Assembly (NCBI GenBank): GCA_964442965.1
Contig: CAYUBE010000007.1
Coordinates: forward strand, 1 to 35,752
Reading direction: 5' to 3'
Source: CAJAQL01 sp964442965
Lineage (GTDB): Bacteria; Patescibacteriota; Minisyncoccia; UBA6257; 2-01-FULL-56-20
Length of the DNA: 35,752 bases
The position numbers and the translations under genes were made by a program. Under the pieces are notes generated by a model. That model had not been told where the DNA came from. It searched no databases and worked only from the letters and a program-made list of their open reading frames with translations. Below, piece by piece: positions 1-6,696 of the stretch (position 1 is the first letter of the stretch; every line of letters begins with the position of its first letter).

Positions 1-38
1 TAGCTTTTTCGTCTATGTTGACCGCCGGAAAAACACAC
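1..38 (-). CDS. possible start of a gene running off the window edge
   Basis: A GTG codon at 36-38 (minus strand) opens a frame of 12 codons that is still open at base 1; the peptide reads MCFSGGQHRRKS. An AAGGAG Shine-Dalgarno match (45-50) lies 6 nt upstream. A loose promoter can be drawn further up (TTGCAA, 18 nt, TACAAA). Too little is visible to name a product, and a chance frame cannot be excluded. Confidence 0.3.
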   Translation of the reverse strand, partial: MCFSGGQHRRKS

Positions 39-194
39 TTAATGCTCCTTAACTCGGAGTCCCGGCAAAAATGCCAGAAAAATTTTTTGTATTGCTATCT
101 ATGAAATTTTTGCAAGGACTACCTACAGTCTACGCCACTCAACGCACCCGTCAAGCTGGCTTGTGGATAACTAAGAGTGACCATAAAATAGGGC
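39..194. other. AT-rich spacer downstream of the aldolase, with one DnaA-box-like 9-mer
   Basis: No gene is seen here beyond the possible SD and promoter of the edge ORF. The minus strand carries one perfect TTATCCACA (162-170), the E. coli DnaA-box consensus. A single box without neighbours is weak evidence for an origin. No clear intrinsic terminator follows the aldolase. Confidence 0.3.
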
Positions 195-1127
195 CTAAAA
201 ACTGTTGAAAAGCGCTAGACGGTTTTCGACGATTCCTTTGATATTGCCGACCGCCTGGGGAAAAATCTTATACGGTGCGATCTCATTCGGATTTGCTGCA
301 AGACCGGCTTCGATACCACGGCGCCATGCAAGCCGGAGCTCGCTCGAAACGTGGACAATATCCATACCTGCCGCCACCGCCGCTTTAAAATCTTCGTCAG
401 CGGTACCCGAACCGCCATGAAGAGTCATCCAATGTCCACCGCTCTGGATTCCGGCTTGCGCCGGAATGACGGAGATCGCTTTTTTAATCTCCGCGATAAG
501 CGCGATATCAAGATGTTTTCGCATATCCCCCGTCGCCATTTCCTTTAAGAGGCCATGCATGTTACCGACGGCAGGAGCAAGCACGTCGACACCCGTTTCT
601 CGCACAAACTGCGCTGCTTCCTCCGGCGTCGAAAGCGCGAGGTTCTCCGGCTTCTTATCGATAATTTCGGATGACGTTCCGATGTAGCCGATCTCGCCTT
701 CCATCACGATGTCAGGGTTGATTGCGCGAATCGCGTCGACTACTCTTTTCGTTTCGGCGATATTTTCTTCCATCGGCAAACCTGACCCGTCAAAAAGAAT
801 TTCGTCGAATCCCGCTTGTGCCGCTTCGATTGCTTTTTCAAAAGTATGCGTATGATCGGCGTTCAAAAAAATCGGATAGTCATATTCATCTCGCAGGCTC
901 TTCACGAGCGCCGCCGCCTGTCGTACGCCAATGAACTCCCGTTCTCCCTCTGAAACGCCAATGAGGACTGGAATCGCTCGTCGCGAATCGCTCGTCGCGA
1001 ATCGTTTGCTCAACTCCTGTGCGGCGGAAAAAATTCCTTTGAGCGCAGCGAGATCCGATATATTAAAGTGTCCCACGGCCACGTGGCGGGCGTCGGCGTC
1101 AGCAAGAATTTCGCGGAATGTTTTCAT
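195..1127 (-). CDS. fba: class II fructose-bisphosphate aldolase with an in-frame palindromic-element insertion
   Basis: Cleaves or condenses fructose-1,6-bisphosphate with a divalent metal in the cytosol. Recognisable class II motifs: NADHTH at 89-94 (catalytic Asp91, metal His92), GSGLPMEEN near 114-122, GNMHG (His191), HGGSG at 237-241 and the SSELRLAWR phosphate-binding segment. The 310-residue length fits the family. Odd: residues 220-228 read VIPAQAGIQ, the signature peptide of a widespread palindromic repeat, inserted just before the HGGSG strand where homologs have a short turn. A second oddity is a 14-bp tandem duplication coding around residues 43-52. The frame stays open through both, so the enzyme is probably functional. 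It is the last gene of a sugar-phosphate group with the zinc ribbon, PfkB kinase and transketolase half. ATG at 1127 has no clear SD. Confidence 0.93.
   Translation of the reverse strand: MKTFREILADADARHVAVGHFNISDLAALKGIFSAAQELSKRFATSDSRRAIPVLIGVSEGEREFIGVRQAAALVKSLRDEYDYPIFLNADHTHTFEKAIEAAQAGFDEILFDGSGLPMEENIAETKRVVDAIRAINPDIVMEGEIGYIGTSSEIIDKKPENLALSTPEEAAQFVRETGVDVLAPAVGNMHGLLKEMATGDMRKHLDIALIAEIKKAISVIPAQAGIQSGGHWMTLHGGSGTADEDFKAAVAAGMDIVHVSSELRLAWRRGIEAGLAANPNEIAPYKIFPQAVGNIKGIVENRLALFNSF
443..470 (-). repeat. palindromic repeat element inside fba
   Basis: Arms ATTCCGGC (448-455) and GCCGGAAT (460-467) form a perfect 8-bp stem with a 4-nt loop, flanked by GTCA on one side and CCAGAG on the other (minus strand). 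This matches the common bacterial repeat whose conserved core is GTCATTCC...GGAATCCAG. It translates as VIPAQAGIQ within the aldolase. A related, longer copy lies at 21626-21700. Confidence 0.8.
972..999 (-). repeat. two tandem 14-bp units inside fba
   Basis: AATCGCTCGTCGCG occurs at 972-985 and again at 986-999, followed by a further partial AATCG. The unit is not a multiple of three, yet the aldolase frame is intact, so the surrounding bases compensate. It encodes the FATSDSRR stretch between a helix and the IPVLIG strand. Confidence 0.8.
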
Positions 1128-1138
1128 GTTGCAATATT

Positions 1139-1217
1139 GTAATGTTTTAGTGTTGTAATTGTTCTAATGGATTTGTAAGACACTATAACACTACAACCTT
1201 AGAACATTCTAACATTC
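1139..1217. repeat. intergenic inverted repeat built from GTTGTA/GTTCTAA words
   Basis: The left arm (about 1139-1170) holds AATGTT, GTGTTGTAA and GTTCTAATGG. The right arm (1181-1217) holds the reverse complements CACTATAACAC, ACAACC, TTAGAACATT and CTAACATT. About 20 of 25 positions can pair. It fills the spacer between the zinc-ribbon stop and the aldolase start. The same words recur at 2481-2553 and 33505-33589. Confidence 0.7.
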
Positions 1218-1388
1218 TCACTTCTTTTGGGCCGCATATATTTCTTTCATGCCGCACCACGGACAGAACCAAAGTGTCTTCCGCAAAGGAGCATCACCAA
1301 CCGACCACCACTTGCCGCATGCATAACAGCGAAAATGATGCAAAAGTTCTACGGAACGCTTCGGAGGTGCTTTTTTACGGATCGCCAT
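1218..1388 (-). CDS. 56-residue zinc-ribbon protein
   Basis: Read from ATG at 1386-1388 to TGA at 1218-1220. Two CxxC knuckles (Cys21/Cys24 in CYAC and Cys42/Cys45 in CPWC) are 17 residues apart, typical of a four-cysteine zinc ribbon. A basic N-terminus (MAIRKKAPPKR) and Trp-rich ribbon (KWW, LWFCPW) suggest nucleic-acid or ribosome contact, which is inference. No enzymatic domain fits in this length. It sits between pfkB-like and fba genes on the same strand, each side separated by a word-repeat hairpin. I do not recognise a named family. Confidence 0.75.
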   Translation of the reverse strand: MAIRKKAPPKRSVELLHHFRCYACGKWWSVGDAPLRKTLWFCPWCGMKEIYAAQKK

Positions 1389-1419
1389 GTTAGTTTAACA
1401 TATTTGATTCGTGATTTAA

Positions 1420-1460
1420 GATTCGAGATTCAAGAATGAATTATTCCTGAATCCTGAATC
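1420..1460. repeat. intergenic hairpin of GATTC/GAATC words
   Basis: GATTCGAGATTCAAG (1420-1434) can pair with CCTGAATCCTGAATC (1446-1460), 12 of 15 positions plus a wobble. Upstream is another GATTC word. It lies in the pfkB to zinc-ribbon spacer. Same word family as 14575-14630, 28679-28706 and 33025-33052. Confidence 0.65.
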
Positions 1461-1475
1461 AAAATTCCCAAATCT

Positions 1476-2468
1476 CTATATAAACTTCGGTTGATACTTC
1501 TTCGGTGCTTTTTTCAAAAGCTTGAGAATCTCGGGTTTCGTGAGTAATCCGGTTTGCGCGCCGAAATATTGCACAACATGCATGGATTCGATCGGCGCCC
1601 ATTTCAAAGCTTCAGGAACCGATAATCCATAAATCAAGCCCGAGAGAAATCCCGTCGAAAAAGCATCGCCGGCGCCGGTACGGGAAACCGGCGGTCTTGG
1701 ATCGGGATAGGGCGGCATAAAATAGCATGAATCATCATCCGACGCATAAGCGCCGAAGGGTCCGTCAGTGATCACGACAACCTTGGGGCCAAGTTTTCGT
1801 AACCCGCTGAGTAATTCCTTGATATTGTCACGCTTCGCACCGAGAATGAGCTCCGCCTCTTCGCGATTCACGAAAAGCGCATAGCTACGCTCGTAGATCT
1901 TCTTCAATTTTTTTGGGCCGAATTTTAATTGAAACGTCCCCGGGTTGAACGCCATTTTGGTATCCGGATGCACCGCAAGATATTGCGCCATTTTTTCATG
2001 AAAAGTGAGTGTATGTGCGCCGATCGAGGAAAAATAAATCCACGGGACGCCATCGAGGCGCTCCGGATCGTCGTAGCGATAATCTTCGTGTTTGATGAGA
2101 ATTGTCCGTTCCGGTCCGTAATTCAGGACGAAATGATAGTTGGTCGGCTTGCCGTCGTTTATCTTGACGAGTTCTGTGCCGACTTTCTCCTTCCGATACC
2201 AATCAAAAATCTGCCGCCCGTAGTAATCATTGCCGACCGCCGTAAGGATTGCCGTATTAATGCCGAGGCGCCGAGCGCCGACCGCGACGTTCGAGGCATT
2301 GCCGACCGCCGGCATTACCGTCAGTGATTCGTAGGGAATTTTGTCGGCGAACGGCATGCAGATCTCGAGATGTTCGCGATCGGGATGCTTGTGCACACGA
2401 GCTTTCTCCAGGACGATGAATGCATCCATCACGACATCGCCAACGCAGATCAGGGTATGTTTTTTCAT
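1476..2468 (-). CDS. PfkB/ribokinase-family carbohydrate kinase
   Basis: ATP-dependent sugar or sugar-phosphate kinase of the ribokinase fold, acting in the cytosol. Seen: the N-terminal strand LICVGDVVMDAF, a glycine-rich GNASNVAVGARRLG segment (57-70, PfkB signature 1 region), NREEAELILG (201-210), VVVITDGPFGAY, and the catalytic-loop motif TGAGDAFSTGF (264-274, catalytic Asp268). The 330-residue length is normal. Substrate cannot be told from sequence. With aldolase and a transketolase half next door, a hexose-phosphate or pentose substrate is a reasonable inference. The N-terminal lid region is longer than in classical ribokinase (residues 20-50). Confidence 0.88.
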   Translation of the reverse strand: MKKHTLICVGDVVMDAFIVLEKARVHKHPDREHLEICMPFADKIPYESLTVMPAVGNASNVAVGARRLGINTAILTAVGNDYYGRQIFDWYRKEKVGTELVKINDGKPTNYHFVLNYGPERTILIKHEDYRYDDPERLDGVPWIYFSSIGAHTLTFHEKMAQYLAVHPDTKMAFNPGTFQLKFGPKKLKKIYERSYALFVNREEAELILGAKRDNIKELLSGLRKLGPKVVVITDGPFGAYASDDDSCYFMPPYPDPRPPVSRTGAGDAFSTGFLSGLIYGLSVPEALKWAPIESMHVVQYFGAQTGLLTKPEILKLLKKAPKKYQPKFI

Positions 2469-2480
2469 GTTGATTTTAAG

Positions 2481-2553
2481 AGTTGTAATTGTTCTAATGT
2501 TCTAGCGATCTCATGTCCCAAAAACCCATTAGAACATTAGAACACTACATTAG
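2481..2553. repeat. intergenic inverted repeat of GTTCTAATG words
   Basis: Left arm 2481-2504 (GTTGTAATTGTTCTAATGTT) and right arm 2526-2553 (CCATTAGAACATTAGAACAC) share a perfect 14-bp GTTCTAATGTTCTA core, extended imperfectly on the outside. It occupies nearly the whole spacer between the transketolase stop and the pfkB start. Confidence 0.8.
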
Positions 2554-2555
2554 CC

Positions 2556-3548
2556 TCACTTTCTCCGTAAAACTTTTTTCACGGCGCGCATGATGCTGTC
2601 TTTGCCCATGCTATATTTCTCGAGAAGCGCGGTAGGAGCTCCAGACTCCCCGAAGGTATCCTGCATGCCGATAAATTCGATAGGAATCGGATAATTTCGC
2701 GCGAGCGTTTCCGCAACGGCGCCACCTAATCCCCCGCTTATTTGATGTTCCTCGACCGTCACAACCGCACCCGTCTTCTTCGCAAGCTCGACGATCTTTT
2801 TTTCATCGAGCGGTTTTATAGTGTGGCAGTTCAAAACAATCGAACCGATCTTTTTCTCCTTTTCGAGCTCGCGCGCGGCGAGGAGCGCATTGTACAAAAG
2901 ACCGCCGCACGCGACGATCAGAACGTCCGGCTTTTTCGACTGCCAAAAAATTTCCGCTTTCCCGGGAACAAAAGGCGTCTCTTCGGTCGTCATGATCCTT
3001 GTCTTTTCGCGCTGGAAGCGAAGATAGACCGGACCCCATATCTGCGCCGCAGCAACGGTCGCCTTACGTGCCTCAATGGCGTCGCACGGCACGATGACGC
3101 GCATATTGGGCATCGCGCGCATCATGGCGATATCTTCCGTTGCCTGATGCGTCGCGCCGTCAGGACCAACCGAGATGCCCGCGTGATGTCCCGCAATCTT
3201 CACGTTCGCATTGTTGTACGCGATCGTCGTCCGGATCTGTTCCCAATTCCGGCCCGGCGAGAAAGTCGCGTAGGATGCGATGAACGGAATCTTTCCGCTC
3301 ACGCCGAGCCCTGCCGCCACCGTCGCCATATTTTGTTCCGCCACGCCCATCTCAAAAAACCGTTTCGGAAATTTTTCCGCGAACGCTTCCGTGCGCGTCG
3401 ATTCTGCGAGATCGGCACAAAGAGCAACCACATTCGAATCAGCCTTGCCTGCGATGATCAATCCCTCCCCGTAGCCATCCCGCGTCGGGCGCTCGTCGAT
3501 GTCTTCGTCGAACAATCTTTGGTCCAATTTTATGTCCGAATTCAACAT
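2556..3548 (-). CDS. transketolase, C-terminal subunit (split enzyme)
   Basis: Carries the pyrimidine-binding and C-terminal domains of transketolase: TRDGYGEGLI, the catalytic-Glu region FFEMGVAEQNMATVAAGLG (about 66-84), FASY-like FIASYATF, the HHAGISVGPDGATHQ loop and a C-terminal domain ending in FGESGAPTALLEKY. The N-terminal TPP-diphosphate domain is absent. Split transketolases of this kind are common in archaea and many bacteria, where the two halves are usually adjacent. Here the upstream neighbour is an unrelated membrane protein, so the N-half must be encoded elsewhere. Role: pentose phosphate interconversion together with the aldolase downstream. The ATG is 21 nt past the stop of the upstream gene. 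Confidence 0.92.
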   Translation of the reverse strand: MLNSDIKLDQRLFDEDIDERPTRDGYGEGLIIAGKADSNVVALCADLAESTRTEAFAEKFPKRFFEMGVAEQNMATVAAGLGVSGKIPFIASYATFSPGRNWEQIRTTIAYNNANVKIAGHHAGISVGPDGATHQATEDIAMMRAMPNMRVIVPCDAIEARKATVAAAQIWGPVYLRFQREKTRIMTTEETPFVPGKAEIFWQSKKPDVLIVACGGLLYNALLAARELEKEKKIGSIVLNCHTIKPLDEKKIVELAKKTGAVVTVEEHQISGGLGGAVAETLARNYPIPIEFIGMQDTFGESGAPTALLEKYSMGKDSIMRAVKKVLRRK

Positions 3549-3569
3549 ACGTTTCTGTTTTTGTATCGC

Positions 3570-5330
3570 TTAGTTTACCGTCATCTGTATTCTGTTCAGG
3601 TTCGCAGGAATTTGCCACAGCCATGCTGGCCATACTGAAATGGTTCCCTCCTGAAGATCGGAGAGGGAGGAAATGGCGTTTTTTGCATCACTAATTCCCT
3701 TGCCCGCGACGCTCGCACGAAAGTCATCCGAGGAAAACAGCGGTTCGAGCGAACCTTGCGCATTCAGGGAGAACGCTAACTTGCCATTCGTAAAGTCGGG
3801 CGTCGCGCTTGCATAATTCAGAGTAAGGCTGCTGAAGGTGGAACTTGCCTCGGTCGATTGAGCTAGAGAAAGCAGAAACGCCTTGAAGGCTGTCTCATCG
3901 AACCCGATCGCAGAGAGCGCCCCTTCGCCGAATACGCTGAAATTACCGTTCGCATCCGTCGAGGTATTTACGGTCAGTTTCGTTATCTGAATATTGGTCG
4001 CGCCGCCCAGGATTTTAAAATTACTGGTGTAGCTTCCGGCGAGGCCATTCTGCAGATCCGATGTCAGCGTATCAGTCACTTTTTGTTTCGCAGAAGTGAT
4101 GTCATCAGCCGTAGGAACCGCTTTTTCGCCGACAAATCCCCCGCTCGTGCCGCTCGCGATTGCGCCGTAGAACGCGTTGTATTTCGGCGTTCCCTGAAAA
4201 CCAGGAATAGTGAGCTTCGGCGTTGAACTGACATTATAGTCGGGACCGGGCTGATCCGCCGCGATTGGGGCGTTGATCGACGACGGCACGATCTGTCCGT
4301 TCGTGACCGCCGCACCGGGAACAACGACCGCGCTTACCAAACGGAATATCTTGCCGTCGGGCGTCACGAAACGCGTCGTGGCGACGAGCGACTGCGGAGA
4401 GGAACTGTACGCGTTATAGATCGTGATCGTTCCCTGGGCCTTGAGCGACACGTTCTCCTGTCCCGATGCTGGAAAAAGCTGGGTGACATTTTTGGGCACC
4501 GAGAAGATCTGTGCGGGAATGACCCCCTGGCCAGCATTGATCGCCGACACTGATTTGTCGGCAGTGAAATTGCCGTTATAGCTCCACGGAGTTTTTTGGA
4601 ACGTAATCGCTATCTTTGCCGATCCAAAAACAATCGTCACGCCGTAAAGCGCCGCGAGGATCACGATGATTCCTGCCGCTGTCCATCCTACCCAGTTTCC
4701 CATCTTCCCGGGATGGTGGAAATCTTCCCCCGATTCATCATCTGCTTCTGCTTCTTCGACCGCAGGAATCTGCCGTTTTTTAAAAAAGCGGTCTTCTTCC
4801 TTGATGAACGATTTCTCCTCCTGATAGATACCTTCCCCTGTTATATCCTCATCACCATCGTCAGTCTCCGTATTATCCTCATCTTCTTCGTTTATAGCGG
4901 CTCTCACATTCTTTTTTGCCGCAGGTTTTCGTAACGATGCTGTTCGTCTGCTGCGCGGCAATTCTTCCGCGTCACGGACCGGTTTGCCATCATCGTCTTC
5001 CCGGCTACGCTCATTTCCATTCGTGATCGGAACGATATCGGAAATCCCCGATGCCCCCAAGGCGCTGCGCCCCCGGAGAAGCGGATGGTTCACGGACATG
5101 CCGGCATTCTTTGCGAATGCCAAGATGTTTTCATCGACTGATTCCACGGAAATCTCCTTTCCTGCGTCGGCTGATTCACGCTTGATAAGCGTAAAATTTC
5201 TCGCTGATTTCCCAAGCGTCGATCCGCGCGGCACGACGAGAATCAATGCGTGATCCGGTTCTCCAAGAATGCGGTCAACAACCTCACCGGCGCCATCTTC
5301 TCTGTCGATAATTATTTTTTTGGTAGCCAT
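3570..5330 (-). CDS. membrane-anchored surface protein, baseplate-J-like ectodomain
   Basis: Three parts are visible. Residues 1-100 form a soluble alpha/beta domain (IIIDREDGAGEVVDRI, LILVVPRGSTLGKSARNFTLIKR) of a type I associate with Patescibacteria proteins. Residues 100-210 are a charged, Glu/Asp- and Lys/Arg-rich linker. A single transmembrane segment (about 213-236) is followed by a roughly 350-residue exported beta-rich region. That region has TITIYNAYSSSPQSLVATTRFVTPDGKIFRL, read here as the strand pattern seen in baseplate-J-like domains, which is a weak resemblance. Function unknown; a cell-surface or appendage role is inference. It lies 51 nt downstream of the FtsA/PilM-like gene with its own promoter (5338-5367). 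Confidence 0.7.
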   Translation of the reverse strand: MATKKIIIDREDGAGEVVDRILGEPDHALILVVPRGSTLGKSARNFTLIKRESADAGKEISVESVDENILAFAKNAGMSVNHPLLRGRSALGASGISDIVPITNGNERSREDDDGKPVRDAEELPRSRRTASLRKPAAKKNVRAAINEEDEDNTETDDGDEDITGEGIYQEEKSFIKEEDRFFKKRQIPAVEEAEADDESGEDFHHPGKMGNWVGWTAAGIIVILAALYGVTIVFGSAKIAITFQKTPWSYNGNFTADKSVSAINAGQGVIPAQIFSVPKNVTQLFPASGQENVSLKAQGTITIYNAYSSSPQSLVATTRFVTPDGKIFRLVSAVVVPGAAVTNGQIVPSSINAPIAADQPGPDYNVSSTPKLTIPGFQGTPKYNAFYGAIASGTSGGFVGEKAVPTADDITSAKQKVTDTLTSDLQNGLAGSYTSNFKILGGATNIQITKLTVNTSTDANGNFSVFGEGALSAIGFDETAFKAFLLSLAQSTEASSTFSSLTLNYASATPDFTNGKLAFSLNAQGSLEPLFSSDDFRASVAGKGISDAKNAISSLSDLQEGTISVWPAWLWQIPANLNRIQMTVN

Positions 5331-5337
5331 AACAGAG

Positions 5338-5367
5338 AGTATAGCATAATCCGAGTGCGTATCTCAA
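5338..5367 (-). promoter_or_regulatory. promoter of the surface-protein gene, leaderless layout
   Basis: Minus strand TTGAGA (5362-5367), 18-nt spacer, TATACT (5338-5343). The -10 ends 7 nt before the ATG at 5330, so transcription would start at or next to the start codon. Confidence 0.6.
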
Positions 5368-5381
5368 GAAAATATCCTTTA

Positions 5382-6554
5382 TCAGGCCAGCCAGTGCAAT
5401 TTTTTCCTGAGAAGTTCGTTAAGCTCCGACCGGTTATTGTCGAAATACAGTTCGAAGAACGGCGCGAGATACCGAAGCGCAACGCGCGATGAAATCGAGG
5501 TTCCATCGCCTGCGGAAAAGCCGAACTTTTTAAGAAGCGCTTCGATGGGAATATCTTCAATGGCGGCATGGCGGCGGCGGTACGGAAGCGCGACTGGCAA
5601 GTCACGCGGAGCATCAACGTAGACCGGCCCGCGGAGGCTCGCCTTGTCGATCGCCTGCAGAAATTGTTTCACCGGGAAAACCGCGAATGCGTCGAAATGC
5701 TTTTTCGCCGCGTCGGACAATGCGCCATGGATATAAGCGTCATAGATTTCTTCGGCCAGTCCCTCGCTGATGCCGAGATCCTCAGCGATACTTCGAATAA
5801 TCGCAAAGCCGTCCCACAAAAACGGCTCGCGGTAAACGACAGGGCAGCCTTGTTCGGCTTCCTGAAAAACAAAGAGCGATGACCTGCTGCGGTCGCGGAC
5901 GGTTATGATATTAATCGGCAGGGATCGTATCCGTGCCAAGGCCGCAAGCCGCGCCTGCGGGGCCTCGGCAAAGAAAAATTCACCAGGAGCATTGAAGAAC
6001 GGCATAAGAAGTTCCGAAAGTTCCCGATTCGCAAAGGTAAGTTCGATGACAAAGGATATTTTTTTGCCGGAATGCCCGATGGGATCAACGGTTGCCCGGC
6101 CGTCAATCGCGATCCGATCGACCCGCTGGTTCACGAGAACCGTGTCGACATCGCTCGTTCGGAGGCGCCGCGACGCCTCAAGACGGCATCCTGCGAATAT
6201 TTTAGCTGTGGCGCGGGCAAACCAATCCTCCACTTCGCCCTGCGTTACAGGGCTGTCCGCGGTCTCGGCATCGCGTTTAAAATCCAACGGGATCGGGATA
6301 GTCGTTGCAAGCGACGCATCCGCAAGAACCACCAACTGCCGCCGCGAATTGAAAAAATAGTTGCCCTCCCACGATTTCTGGAAAATACTTCCGGCCTGCG
6401 CCGCCAGAAACTTTTTAAGATCAAGGTTTTCGATGACTTTTTTTAAAATCAGCTCGCGATGTTCGTCGAAATCCAGAAACAACGCACTCGCGCTCTGGGG
6501 CGCAACATCCAAAATCAGAAATTTTTCTTTTGAATGAGAAAAAAACTCTGCCAT
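5382..6554 (-). CDS. divergent FtsA/PilM-fold (actin-like) protein
   Basis: A 390-residue soluble protein whose layout fits the FtsA/PilM branch of the actin superfamily: an N-terminal strand FLILDVAPQSASALFLDFD in the phosphate-1 position, a middle region with VDRIAIDGRATVDPIGHSGKKISF, the strand-helix PVVYREPFLWDGFAIIRSIAEDLGISEGLAEEIY resembling the part of FtsA/PilM where the protein engages its IA domain, and GPVYVDAPRDLP where a GG-containing adenosine motif is expected. The nucleotide-binding glycines are eroded, so ATP binding is doubtful. Paired with the downstream surface protein it may be the cytosolic partner of an envelope or pilus-like machine (inference). A -10-like TACCAT (6561-6566) sits 6 nt before the ATG. 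Confidence 0.55.
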   Translation of the reverse strand: MAEFFSHSKEKFLILDVAPQSASALFLDFDEHRELILKKVIENLDLKKFLAAQAGSIFQKSWEGNYFFNSRRQLVVLADASLATTIPIPLDFKRDAETADSPVTQGEVEDWFARATAKIFAGCRLEASRRLRTSDVDTVLVNQRVDRIAIDGRATVDPIGHSGKKISFVIELTFANRELSELLMPFFNAPGEFFFAEAPQARLAALARIRSLPINIITVRDRSRSSLFVFQEAEQGCPVVYREPFLWDGFAIIRSIAEDLGISEGLAEEIYDAYIHGALSDAAKKHFDAFAVFPVKQFLQAIDKASLRGPVYVDAPRDLPVALPYRRRHAAIEDIPIEALLKKFGFSAGDGTSISSRVALRYLAPFFELYFDNNRSELNELLRKKLHWLA

Positions 6555-6614
6555 AAATTTATGGTAACACGCTTTTCAAAATCGTTAAAATCGCAGGCCT
6601 CTAAGACAAAGAAA

Positions 6615-6644
6615 TATGCGCTCATTCTACCGAATGAGCGCATA
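6615..6644 (-). terminator. strong hairpin after alaS
   Basis: TATGCGCTCATTC (6615-6627) pairs perfectly with GAATGAGCGCATA (6632-6644), a 13-bp stem with a TACC loop. On the minus strand it is followed by TTTCTTTGTC, a weak U tract. On the plus strand the run after it is A-rich. It lies between the alaS stop and the actin-like gene. Confidence 0.7.
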
Positions 6645-6696
6645 AAAAAATGCTATACTCCAACGCCATACTCCTTTTTCCTGCACACAGGTGCAC

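Noticed and set aside
1..194. Replication origin because of a perfect DnaA box
   Set aside because: Only one box, no cluster and no dnaA or dnaN gene nearby.
2742..3638. Plus-strand open frame of 298 codons
   Set aside because: Antisense to the transketolase half; Arg/His-rich with no recognisable motif.
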